From contig OY759785.1 of the NCBI GenBank assembly GCA_963662605.1, forward strand, positions 620,001-684,000: a stretch of 64,000 nt of DNA, read 5' to 3'. This DNA is from G963662605 sp963662605. Its GTDB lineage: Bacteria > Bacteroidota > Ignavibacteria > Ignavibacteriales > Ignavibacteriaceae. Of the stretch, positions 15,588-23,102 are shown piece after piece. The translations under genes and the position numbers were made by a program. The notes under the pieces are model-generated. The model saw nothing but the letters and a program-made list of their open reading frames with translations, was not told where the DNA came from and did no database searches. Position 1 is the first letter of the stretch. Every line of letters begins with the position of its first letter.

Positions 15588-16751
15588 TTATTGAATTAAA
15601 TTGGGGAGTTTCACTTTTCGCGTTGCCGCCGGAATCTGTGTGATCTTCCGGGTAATAGCACGTCTCTTCTCTTTCCGTTTCTTCTTTATCTCAAGCGGGA
15701 AGAAGTTCTGTTCACCGGCGTTCTTATAGGTGAACACCTTGTGCTCGTAATTACGAAGTACGATTTTATCATCGTCATAATGCAGAACGTAGTTTGGTAA
15801 CAACGGAATTTTTCCGCCGCCGCCGGGGGCATCAATAACAAAGTGCGGAATTGCAAGACCGCTCGTCCAGCCTCTCAGTTTGTCCATGATTTCCAATCCG
15901 GTATCAATTGATGTACGGAAGTGGTTTGCGCCTTTCGTCTGATCTGCCATGTAGATGTAGTAAGGACGGACGCGGATCTTTAATAATTTTTGCATTAACT
16001 CTTTTACGACATCCGGATTATCGTTAACGCCTTTCATCAATACCATCTGGTTGCCAACCGGTACTCCGGCATCAGCGAGAAGCTGGCATGCTCTGGAGCT
16101 TTCTTCGGTAATTTCCCAAGGATGATTAAAGTGCGTGTTGAGATATATAGGGTGATATTTCTTCAGCATATCAACTAACTTCGGGGTGATACGATGCGGA
16201 AGAACGCACGGCATCTTTGAACCGATGCGGATAATTTCAATGTGTGGAATTTTTCTTAAGCGCGCAAGAATTTTTTCCAGCATGGAATCGGTCAGCATCA
16301 AAGGATCGCCGCCGGACAAAATGACGTCACGTATTTCGGTGTGCTGTTCAAGATAGTTGAATGCTGCTTCCAAACCGGCAATAGATATCTTGTCGTGATT
16401 ACCGACTTTTCTTTTTCGCGTGCAGAAACGGCAATATAAACCGCACTGGCTTGTAGTTAGAAAAAGGGCTCTATCCGGATAACGGTGTGTAATGTTCGGG
16501 ACAGGACTCATTGCATCTTCATTCAACGGATCATCAGCCGCGTCAAAATCATGCAGTTCCTGAATGTCGGGCACACATTGTTTCCAAATAGGGTCATTCG
16601 GTTCGCGAATGAGACTTAAGTAATACGGATTGATACGTACCTGAAAGAATTCCTGGAGGCTTTCAGCATCAGCCCGGTTAATGCCGAAGCGCTCAACCAG
16701 CTGGTCTACTGTGTGCACACTGTCACGTATCATCTGTTGCCAGAGTTCCAT
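15588..16751 (-). CDS. kamA: L-lysine 2,3-aminomutase-like radical SAM/PLP enzyme
   Basis: A 387-residue member of the KamA family. The radical-SAM cluster motif is C103-x3-C107-x2-C110 (CGLYCRFC). PLP-lysine is K314 in DAPGGGGKIPLLPNYVL. Two acids that in clostridial lysine 2,3-aminomutase bind the lysine side-chain ammonium (Asp293 and Asp330 there) appear conserved as D270 in YMADQTKG and D307 in VIDAPGGGG; glutamate 2,3-aminomutases replace these with Lys and Asn. The expected reaction is therefore L-alpha-lysine to L-beta-lysine. The basic tail (KKKRKEKRRAITRK) after residue 355 is unusual. AAAGGA precedes the ATG. It is the last gene of a cluster with a GNAT and two ATP-grasp enzymes. 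The EF-P modifying EpmB is a relative, but there is no EpmA here. Confidence 0.88.
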   Translation of the reverse strand: MELWQQMIRDSVHTVDQLVERFGINRADAESLQEFFQVRINPYYLSLIREPNDPIWKQCVPDIQELHDFDAADDPLNEDAMSPVPNITHRYPDRALFLTTSQCGLYCRFCTRKRKVGNHDKISIAGLEAAFNYLEQHTEIRDVILSGGDPLMLTDSMLEKILARLRKIPHIEIIRIGSKMPCVLPHRITPKLVDMLKKYHPIYLNTHFNHPWEITEESSRACQLLADAGVPVGNQMVLMKGVNDNPDVVKELMQKLLKIRVRPYYIYMADQTKGANHFRTSIDTGLEIMDKLRGWTSGLAIPHFVIDAPGGGGKIPLLPNYVLHYDDDKIVLRNYEHKVFTYKNAGEQNFFPLEIKKKRKEKRRAITRKITQIPAATRKVKLPNLIQ

Positions 16752-16769
16752 AAAGTTTCCTTTTATCTA

Positions 16770-17258
16770 TTATATTGTAATTCTTTTTCCATAGATGCAA
16801 AGGGAATCACCTACGGAGTAAAAATCAGGGATCTCAGCGATCAGCGCATAATTATTATGCACGTAGAAATCTCTTGTTTTTTGGTACAGGCTGCGCGAAG
16901 ATGTTTCCGCCAGAACCCAGCGGCCATTTTGCTCCTGTACAAAACTTTCTGCATGACGCAGCAATAACGAACCTGAACCTTTACCGGCACGATCGGGGTC
17001 AACCACTATCCAATAGAGATCATATGTTCCATCGGTCAGCGGTCTTCTTCCCGTGCAATGATATCCAGTAACTTCATTGTTCTGCACGAGAACAAAGATG
17101 TTGTAATCCGTTTGCATCGGATTACTCAACGCGATGTCAATCAATTCCATAGCAACATCCACTTCCTGCGGATCGAAGTTGTTCACTTTTTGCAACATTG
17201 CAAGCAGTGCAGGACGATCAGCCGGCTGCAGCCGCCGGATTGCTCTCTCTTCGGGCAA
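16770..17258 (-). CDS. GNAT-family acetyltransferase
   Basis: About 163 residues. The GNAT fold is indicated by IRRLQPADRPALLAMLQ at the N-terminus, TYDLYWIVVDPDRAGKGSGSLLLRHAESF (the acetyl-CoA-binding Q/R-x-x-G-x-G/A loop in the form RAGKGSG) and a C-terminal YQKTRDFYVHNNYALIAEIPDFY. No ATG exists near the start; TTG 17258 is preceded by GGAG at 7 bases, and TTG 17264 is the alternative. The coding region overlaps the upstream ATP-grasp gene by about 40 bases, a sign of tight coupling. It is smaller than AblB, the acetyltransferase that makes N-epsilon-acetyl-beta-lysine, so beta-lysine acetylation is possible but not shown. Confidence 0.85.
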   Translation of the reverse strand: MPEERAIRRLQPADRPALLAMLQKVNNFDPQEVDVAMELIDIALSNPMQTDYNIFVLVQNNEVTGYHCTGRRPLTDGTYDLYWIVVDPDRAGKGSGSLLLRHAESFVQEQNGRWVLAETSSRSLYQKTRDFYVHNNYALIAEIPDFYSVGDSLCIYGKRITI

Positions 17259-18294
17259 CGGCAAACTCCGCGATTGTTACTAATAGATCACTGAACGTAA
17301 GTCCTGCATGGGACGCAGCCCGTGCAAATCCGGCATCCGATGAAATATCGGGATTCGGATTGACTTCTATCACGTACGGGATATTATCCGTGCCAAGCCG
17401 CACATCAACGCGTGCATAATCGCGGCAGCCCATCTCGTTAAATGCCTTGAGGGCAATTGTCGAGAGTTTCTTCTGCAGCGACGCACTTATATTAGCAGGG
17501 CAGACAGGTACGGTATTTTTATAATAAATGCTTTCCGCCATCCACTTTCCCTCATACGTGACTATTTTGGGAAGTCCGGCAGGTAAGCCTGAGAAACTTA
17601 TTTCTGAAACCGGCAGTACGCGGTCACCGAGCACTGCAATATTAAATTCTCTTCCGTCAATGTACTCTTCAATAATTACGGGCTGTCCGTATTGTTTGCG
17701 GAGATACGCGACTTGTTTCTTAAGTGCTGTAAAATCTTTAACGACGCTATGCTCGGATATGCCGATGCTGGCATCTTCGGTCAACAGTTTTGTTATGACC
17801 GGGAACCGGAGTTCAAACTCGTGCTCGACGAGGTGCTCGTGCGGCCGTAAAACAATTGCCGCGGGAACGGAAATACCACTCGAGTGCAGAATTTGTTTTG
17901 TGCGGAATTTATCTAAACAGTTTGCGAGACAACCGGGAACGTTGCCGGTGTATTGTATCTGCAATAAGTCATAAATTCCCGCGTGATACGATTCATATTC
18001 CGCGATACCCTCTACCGATTCAACTAAGTTGAATATAATGGTGGGGTTGGCATTCCGTATAGCGTTAATATTTTCCAAAATGTTTCTGCCGATAGCAAGT
18101 GTTGAGACTGAAGAATATGCCTTCTTCAATGCCGATACAACATTCTTGATCTCGCTTGCGAAGGATGTTTCGGACATATCATCCTGCATTCCTTCATCGG
18201 TCTTCGGTTTTCCACTGTAATTGTCATACACGCTGACAGGTGCATTATAACAAATCAGTACTCTTTCCTGAGTATGTAAACTATTCTTCGGCAT
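17218..18294 (-). CDS. D-Ala-D-Ala-ligase-like ATP-grasp enzyme, copy 1
   Basis: A 358-residue ATP-grasp amide ligase. Visible: an N-terminal pre-ATP-grasp domain (RVLICYNAP..., IIFNLVESVEG), LDKFRTKQIL (a hinge conserved in D-alanine ligases), FPVITKLL with the ATP lysine, VIIEEYIDGREFNIAVLG, and the metal-binding end ARVDVRLG...PYVIEVNPNPDIS. The glycine-rich loop normally reading GSS-x-G appears as EDASIGIS, a change from true Ddl. It differs from housekeeping Ddl also in lacking the Ddl-type substrate loop, so it likely joins a different amine and carboxylate. It starts four bases after the stop of copy 2. Overlaps the GNAT gene downstream. Confidence 0.87.
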   Translation of the reverse strand: MPKNSLHTQERVLICYNAPVSVYDNYSGKPKTDEGMQDDMSETSFASEIKNVVSALKKAYSSVSTLAIGRNILENINAIRNANPTIIFNLVESVEGIAEYESYHAGIYDLLQIQYTGNVPGCLANCLDKFRTKQILHSSGISVPAAIVLRPHEHLVEHEFELRFPVITKLLTEDASIGISEHSVVKDFTALKKQVAYLRKQYGQPVIIEEYIDGREFNIAVLGDRVLPVSEISFSGLPAGLPKIVTYEGKWMAESIYYKNTVPVCPANISASLQKKLSTIALKAFNEMGCRDYARVDVRLGTDNIPYVIEVNPNPDISSDAGFARAASHAGLTFSDLLVTIAEFAVARRESNPAAAAG

Positions 18295-18298
18295 ATTA

Positions 18299-19351
18299 CT
18301 AAATATTATAACGCTTCCGTGCGGCTTTGAGAACAGACAACAGCATGGTGTTGTAGTCCATCCCGGCAGTGCGTGCTGCTTTGGGATAGCATGAATTATC
18401 TTTCGGGTCGGGCAGAATACCCGGGAGAGGATTTACCTCGATGATATTTGGTACGCCATTCTTATCGAGACGGATATCAATGCGGCTCCAGTCTCTACAG
18501 CGGAGGATTTTATATGTGTCTAAGCAAACTTTCTTTATTGCCGCTTCGAGCTTTTCATCTATCGCGGCGGGACATTTATAAATGTCGAGCTGATTCTCTT
18601 TGGAATCAAGTATCCACTTCGCTTCGTATGAGTAAAGGGGGACAAAACCTTCGGGGAAGGATTCGTACGTAATTTCAATAATCGGCAATACTTGTGCAGA
18701 GCCGTTATTACCCATAATCGCCACGGTAAACTCTCTGCCTGGTAAAAATTCTTCAACGAGAGCCGATTGCTTGTATTCATTGAGAACGCGGGAGACTTCT
18801 TTTGCCAGCGCGTCTTCATCATTAACGAGAGACGAAGAGTAAATTCCTTTGCCCGAACCTTCTCCGATAGGTTTTACCACGAGCGGGAAGCGCAGTTTGT
18901 GATTTTTCAGCTCTTCAACCGATGTAACTTCTAAAAATTTTGGTGTGGGGACGTTATAATAGCTGAGAATTTCTTTCGTGCGTGCTTTGTCAAGGGTCGT
19001 TGCAAGTGTTAAAGGGTCTGAACCGGTGTAGGGAATCATTAACATATCGAGCATTGCGGGAATTTGTGCTTCGCGGCTGATGCCTGCGAAACCTTCCGCG
19101 ATGTTAAAGACGATATCGGGGCGTAATTTTTTCAACGTGTCAAACGCGTCATGGTTTGCTTCCACTAACGTAACATCGTGCTGCTGTTTTAAAGCATCGG
19201 CGACAGCGTGAATGGTTTCCCAAGTATCCCATTCGGCATACATGTCATTATCGTGTGTGTCGGAATCAGTAGTAGAGTAGGTGTTAGTAGATAATGATGG
19301 GTCGAAAGAAGTACTTCCCGGTTTCACGTTAAACGTTAGTGCAACACTCAA
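18299..19351 (-). CDS. D-Ala-D-Ala-ligase-like ATP-grasp enzyme, copy 2
   Basis: A 350-residue paralogue of the downstream gene, first in the cluster. The ATP-grasp features are LDKARTKEILSYY, FPLVVKPIGEGSGKGIYSSS (a complete glycine-rich loop), ALVEEFLPGREFTVAIMG, and SRIDIRLDKNGVPNIIEVNPLPG. The N-terminal strand VALTFNVKPG fits the family start. The only nearby start in frame is TTG 19351; an alternative is an ATT codon at 19375, which has AAGGAG exactly six bases upstream, whereas the TTG has none. Copies 1 and 2 are clearly divergent, implying different acceptor substrates or consecutive couplings. Confidence 0.87.
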   Translation of the reverse strand: MSVALTFNVKPGSTSFDPSLSTNTYSTTDSDTHDNDMYAEWDTWETIHAVADALKQQHDVTLVEANHDAFDTLKKLRPDIVFNIAEGFAGISREAQIPAMLDMLMIPYTGSDPLTLATTLDKARTKEILSYYNVPTPKFLEVTSVEELKNHKLRFPLVVKPIGEGSGKGIYSSSLVNDEDALAKEVSRVLNEYKQSALVEEFLPGREFTVAIMGNNGSAQVLPIIEITYESFPEGFVPLYSYEAKWILDSKENQLDIYKCPAAIDEKLEAAIKKVCLDTYKILRCRDWSRIDIRLDKNGVPNIIEVNPLPGILPDPKDNSCYPKAARTAGMDYNTMLLSVLKAARKRYNI

Positions 19352-19407
19352 TCGAGTATCACGTGATGAAAAAATTTTTTGCTCCTTATTTTATGATTTT
19401 TTTTATT

Positions 19408-19437
19408 CAAATATAATACTTATATAAGAGAAGTCAA
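19408..19437 (-). promoter_or_regulatory. Bacteroidota-type promoter of the ATP-grasp/aminomutase cluster
   Basis: On the minus strand, TTG (19437-19435, within TTGACT), a 19-base spacer, and a perfect TATATTTG (19415-19408). It is 57 bases before the TTG start of the first ATP-grasp gene. It is the best match to the TTTG-N19-TANNTTTG layout in the window. Confidence 0.7.
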
Positions 19438-19440
19438 CAC

Positions 19441-19967
19441 ATTGAGCAAGACGTGAAGAAAAAAAATAAAAACCGGAAATTTATCTTCACGCGAAAAAAA
19501 TTGTGCCAGAAAAATTTTAAAATGTCATTGAGAGTCCCGCGAATGCGTTTAAAATTGTCTTCACTGAGGTGCATGGTGACGATAAAAATCGAGCATGCAT
19601 TCTAACCGCATGAACAGCAGGTGAAAACAATGTCAAAAATTTATGTGTATCGGAGGCTGCGCCGGTAGAGAAAAAATATTTTCTCAATTGTGAGAAATAT
19701 TTTTTATTGAGCGGCCGTGATGATGAAAAACCGGGCGCTGAAAATTTTTCACGAATGCTCTGATGAAAAAATATTTTTTGTGCTCATAACGGTTGGGCGG
19801 TATTTTTAAATTTTTTGTGTTCAAGTGAGCCGCCGAAAAAAGATTCCGCCTCATAACGCGGAAGGCAGCAGGAAAAATTTATTCAATGACGTTTGATAGG
19901 GAAAATTGTATTTTAAACGGGACACTTAAAGTAATTTGTTAGGTGTAAACAAAAATTTCTCCAACAT
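19441..19967. other. Long AT-tract-rich intergenic region
   Basis: About 530 bases with no supportable gene. It is dense in A5-7/T5-7 steps such as GAAAAATTTT, AAAAAATATT and AAAAAATATTTTTT, recurring every 20-90 bases, and includes one hairpin (19671-19705: AAAAAATATTTTCTCA...TGAGAAATATTTTTT) that could be a terminator for transcription entering from either side. The tracts suggest intrinsically bent DNA or a protein-binding array. A small RNA cannot be excluded. Confidence 0.4.
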
Positions 19968-20957
19968 ATGGACGATGTGGCTATGAAAAACATACTTGTT
20001 GTGTTTACCGGCGGAACATTTTCAATGAAAATTGACAACGAGACCGGCGCGGCGGTTCCGCATTTCTCCGGTGATGAACTTCTTCCGCTTATTCCAGGCA
20101 TTAAAGACGTTGCGAATGTTGATGTTTATGACTTCGGAAAGTATCCGGGGCCGCATATGACTCCCGAGCGGATGTTTTTACTGTCACAGAAGATCAACGA
20201 ATACCTCGCGACAGGTAAATACGATGGAGTTGTTGTTACTCATGGCACCGACACGCTGGAGGAAACAAGTTATCTGCTCGATCTTACACTCGAAAGCAAA
20301 GTCCCGGTGGTTGTTACGGGTTCAATGAAGAATAGTTCGGAGCCTGATTGGGACGGTCCGCGTAATTTACTCGACTCCATCCACATTTGTTTGAATCCGA
20401 ACAGTCAAGGTATGGGCGTGTTCGTCTGCCTCAACGGAGAAATTAATGCCGCGAGCGAAGTAACGAAGACACACACGGATAATCTGGAGACATTTCACAG
20501 TCTGGACTTCGGCGCTTTGGGTTTTGTGCAGAACGGCAGAGTGGTTTTTAACCGTCTTCCCCGTAAACTTGAAAACATCAGGACGCGGAAAGTCATTTCG
20601 AACGTTGACCTGATAAAATGTTACGCCGGAATGGATGAAAAATTTTTCAAATTCTCCGCCGATAGCGGTGTGGTCGGCATTGTTGTCGAAGCAATGGGAG
20701 TAGGAAACGTTCCGCCTGAAGCTTTTAAAGGGATTGAATACGCGGTTAAGAAAAATATTCCGGTTGTTCTCGTCTCCCGGTGCCCCGCCGGTGAAACATT
20801 GGATATTTACGGTTATCCTGGTGCCGGAAAGTGGCTCCATAAACTCGGCGTTATCTTTGCCGACTACCTCAACGGGCAAAAAGCCCGCATTAAACTGATG
20901 CTTGCTCTCGGCATGACGGAGGATCAGTCCGCACTCAGAAAACTCTTCGAAGGATAA
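19968..20957 (+). CDS. L-asparaginase family protein
   Basis: A 329-residue type I/II asparaginase, hydrolysing asparagine (or a related amide) to aspartate and ammonia. The first active-site threonine motif is VFTGGTFSMK near 12-21 (TGGT), and the second is VVTHGTDTLEET (HGTDT) near 88, both complete. VTGSMKNSSEPDWDGPRNLLDS follows as in the family. There is no signal peptide, so it is probably cytoplasmic. The start could instead be the ATG at 19983 (MKNILVVFTGG), which gives a more usual N-terminus. No ribosome site is obvious for either. It stands alone, with small repeats on both sides. Confidence 0.92.
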   Translation: MDDVAMKNILVVFTGGTFSMKIDNETGAAVPHFSGDELLPLIPGIKDVANVDVYDFGKYPGPHMTPERMFLLSQKINEYLATGKYDGVVVTHGTDTLEETSYLLDLTLESKVPVVVTGSMKNSSEPDWDGPRNLLDSIHICLNPNSQGMGVFVCLNGEINAASEVTKTHTDNLETFHSLDFGALGFVQNGRVVFNRLPRKLENIRTRKVISNVDLIKCYAGMDEKFFKFSADSGVVGIVVEAMGVGNVPPEAFKGIEYAVKKNIPVVLVSRCPAGETLDIYGYPGAGKWLHKLGVIFADYLNGQKARIKLMLALGMTEDQSALRKLFEG

Positions 20958-21006
20958 CTGAATCCTTTTGCAGTTTCTGCATCAAATAGAATAAGAAATA
21001 TACAGC

Positions 21007-21031
21007 CCTCATCTCCCAGAGGGAGAAGAGG
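21007..21031. repeat. CTCCC/GGGAG palindromic repeat
   Basis: CCTCATCTCCC and GGGAGAAGAGG arms around AGA. Same type as the elements near 37220 and 55316-55455. Confidence 0.5.
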
Positions 21032-21073
21032 TGAAGAAAAACTGTTGTAAAATTATTCATTTGAGATAGAGCT

Positions 21074-21277
21074 ATGAATTTTAATAAAACCAGAATTAAA
21101 CAAGTCTCCATTATCCTGCTTGGTGCGACTGCAGGATATGCTTATTATTATTTCATCGGATGTGCAAGCGGCACATGCCCCATTCAGAGTAATCCATATA
21201 TAAGCACGGCATATGGTGCACTCATCGCGGCGATATTTGTCTTTCCGGGCAAGAAGAAGCAAGCCGAGAAGGATTAA
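21074..21277 (+). CDS. DUF6132-family small membrane protein
   Basis: A 67-residue protein with two predicted helices (about 10-30 and 43-58) around the conserved loop YYYFIGCASGTCPIQSNPYI, which I recognise as the DUF6132 signature. The two cysteines (GC...TC) are typical of the family and could bind a metal or form a disulfide. Function is unknown; relatives are often found beside rhodanese, thioredoxin or sulfur-related genes, none of which is seen here. The stop codon overlaps the beginning of the downstream inverted-repeat element. Confidence 0.82.
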   Translation: MNFNKTRIKQVSIILLGATAGYAYYYFIGCASGTCPIQSNPYISTAYGALIAAIFVFPGKKKQAEKD

Positions 21278-21401
21278 CCGCCAAGAACGCCAAGTCCGCG
21301 AAGATTTTTTAATGAAAAAGGCGAAATGAATCCACCTCATGCTTCATGTGCAAGGCCTCTCCGAATTTAAAAATCTTGGCGTACTTTGCGTCCCTTGCGG
21401 T
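21277..21401. repeat. CGCAAAG-type inverted-repeat element
   Basis: Two 30-base arms (21277-21306 and 21372-21401) that are imperfect inverted copies: the left has ACCGCCAAGAACGCCAAGTC, the right reads, on the other strand, ACCGCAAGGGACGCAAAGTA. The 65-base middle is unrelated. Single arms of the same family occur at 39367-39392, 42990-43013 and 62007-62050, always right after a gene. Confidence 0.65.
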
Positions 21402-21450
21402 AAAAAATAATATATTGAATTATTAAAATTCAATTTTTAACCGGACAGCC

Positions 21451-22392
21451 GTGCAGCAACTCATTTTCATAGCCAATACCGTCTTCCCTGTATTTATCAT
21501 CATTGGATTGGGATATGTTCTTCAACGCCTGAACATCATCAATCAGCAGTTTAACTCCGTCTCATCAAAAATCGTATTCAACATTGCTTTACCCGCACTC
21601 GTTTTCAACGAAGTGGTGAAGGTTGATATTTCCAACATTATGGATTTTAAGCTCATTGAATACATCTACGTCGGGACGTTCGTCACATTCCTTTTAGCAT
21701 GGGCAGTCGCTGTATTTTTTAAAACGGATCCCGAAAGCAAGGGAGCATTCATTCAGGCGAGCTTCCGGGGCAACTCCGCGATTATCGGTGTGGCGCTTAT
21801 CGGAAATGCAAGCAGGGCAATGCTCGGTAAAACATCGTTCATGCTGGCATTTGTTATTCCGTTATATAATGTTCTTGCTGTTATTGCTCTGGCGTTTCCA
21901 TTGAAAGGTAAACGCAAACTTTCAAAAATTCAGGTGCTTAACGAGATTCTGACTAATCCGCTTATCATCTGTATGATACTCGCAATGATTCTTTCTGCGT
22001 TTCATTTTAAACTGCCGGAAGTTTTGGAACGCTCGGTAAGTTATCTTGCGGCGCTAACTCTGCCGCTTGCATTGATAGGAATCGGAGCAACATTGAGTAA
22101 CGGTAGCTGGAAAGAATCGCCGAAACTTTCAATCACGGCTTCAATCATGAAGATAGTCGTTTGTCCGCTTTTATTGACAACGGGAGCAATCTGGTTCGGA
22201 TTCCGCGGCGGGGATTTACTCATTCTATTTATACTGTTCTCGTCACCAACGGCAATCGTCAGTTACGTTATGGCAGATGCCATGGGTTCGAACAGCAGGC
22301 TTTCGAGCAGTATCGTGTTAATTTCAACGATTTTGTCAATTTTCACCATTTCCGCAGGTCTCATCATGCTGCGGTCGTGGGGGTATATCTAA
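21451..22392 (+). CDS. AEC-family (auxin efflux carrier-like) transporter
   Basis: A 313-residue integral membrane protein with about ten hydrophobic segments. The N-terminus VFPVFIIIGLGYVLQR and the SFRGNSAIIGVAL motif in the first half are typical of the AEC family (relatives include malate permease MleP and auxin carriers). The second half has the matching pattern with LALIGIGATLSNG and TAIVSYVMADAMGS. Substrates are usually organic acids; nothing beside it indicates which. The start is a GTG at 21451, the only start that leaves the first helix complete. No strong ribosome site is visible. Confidence 0.88.
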   Translation: MQQLIFIANTVFPVFIIIGLGYVLQRLNIINQQFNSVSSKIVFNIALPALVFNEVVKVDISNIMDFKLIEYIYVGTFVTFLLAWAVAVFFKTDPESKGAFIQASFRGNSAIIGVALIGNASRAMLGKTSFMLAFVIPLYNVLAVIALAFPLKGKRKLSKIQVLNEILTNPLIICMILAMILSAFHFKLPEVLERSVSYLAALTLPLALIGIGATLSNGSWKESPKLSITASIMKIVVCPLLLTTGAIWFGFRGGDLLILFILFSSPTAIVSYVMADAMGSNSRLSSSIVLISTILSIFTISAGLIMLRSWGYI

Positions 22393-22425
22393 AACACATA
22401 CAAATAGTTTTTTTAAGGAATAAAC

Positions 22426-22896
22426 ATGCAAACAGATATATTAAAATTTACAGAACTAATTAACTCAACATCAACAGAGCTTCTGGAAATTAGTGAAGAA
22501 GCAAGCGCAGTACCGCGTGCACCGGGTAAGTGGTCGCCGCGGCAGGTTATCGGACATCTTATTGATTCGGCATGTAACAACCATCAACGGTTTGTGCGCA
22601 TGCAATTTCCGGATGATAAATTCTTCCCGCGTTATCAGCAGGATGACTGGGTCAATGTTCAGCACTACCAAACGGAATCATGGGAAACGCTGGTTAACCT
22701 GTGGAAGTTTTATAATCTTCATATCGCTCATGTTATTGCCAACACTCCTGAGGCAAATCTGAAAGAGGTTATTACGAAATACACCTCCGAACAGATATCG
22801 TGGATACCCGCGGAGTTTCAGGAGAAGTTTACCATGGAGTATCTGTTCACTGATTATGTGCAGCATATGAAACATCATTTGGGACAAATCAAATAA
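22426..22896 (+). CDS. DinB-like protein
   Basis: A 156-residue four-helix-bundle protein of the DinB_2/YfiT type. The three histidines expected to bind a metal are in WSPRQVIGHLIDSACNNH (about 45), in FYNLHIAHVI (about 107) and in DYVQHMKHHLGQIK at the C-terminus. Characterised relatives are metal-dependent hydrolases or thiol transferases (for bacillithiol/mycothiol-type substrates), but most have no known role. AAGGAATAAAC precedes the ATG. It is 33 bases after the AEC transporter, so the two may be co-transcribed, and it is followed by a 26-base palindrome. Confidence 0.88.
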   Translation: MQTDILKFTELINSTSTELLEISEEASAVPRAPGKWSPRQVIGHLIDSACNNHQRFVRMQFPDDKFFPRYQQDDWVNVQHYQTESWETLVNLWKFYNLHIAHVIANTPEANLKEVITKYTSEQISWIPAEFQEKFTMEYLFTDYVQHMKHHLGQIK

Positions 22897-22903
22897 AATT
22901 TTA

Positions 22904-22929
22904 GTCATTCCGGCCTTCGCCGGAATGAC
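22904..22929. repeat. GTCATTCC-type palindrome (short copy)
   Basis: GTCATTCCGGC and GCCGGAATGAC, perfect 11-base arms with loop CTTC, directly after the DinB-like gene. It belongs to the family also seen at 26760, 27027, 62242 and 62411. Confidence 0.7.
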
Positions 22930-23102
22930 AGCCCCCCCTAACATATTACATGATAACTTCAGCATAAACCTCGCATCATGGGTTTGGAAGAATATAGTGA
23001 GTATTATTCTCTCAATTTATCTTTTCCCGCATTTCGTTAATTCTCTTATATTTCCTATCAATATATTATCACATTCCATCTTGTAACGCAGGAAAGCCGG
23101 AA

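Noticed and set aside
15588..16751. Aminomutase as the EF-P modifying enzyme EpmB
   Set aside because: No EpmA-type lysyl ligase or EF-P gene nearby; context is two ATP-grasp enzymes and a GNAT. Not formally excluded.
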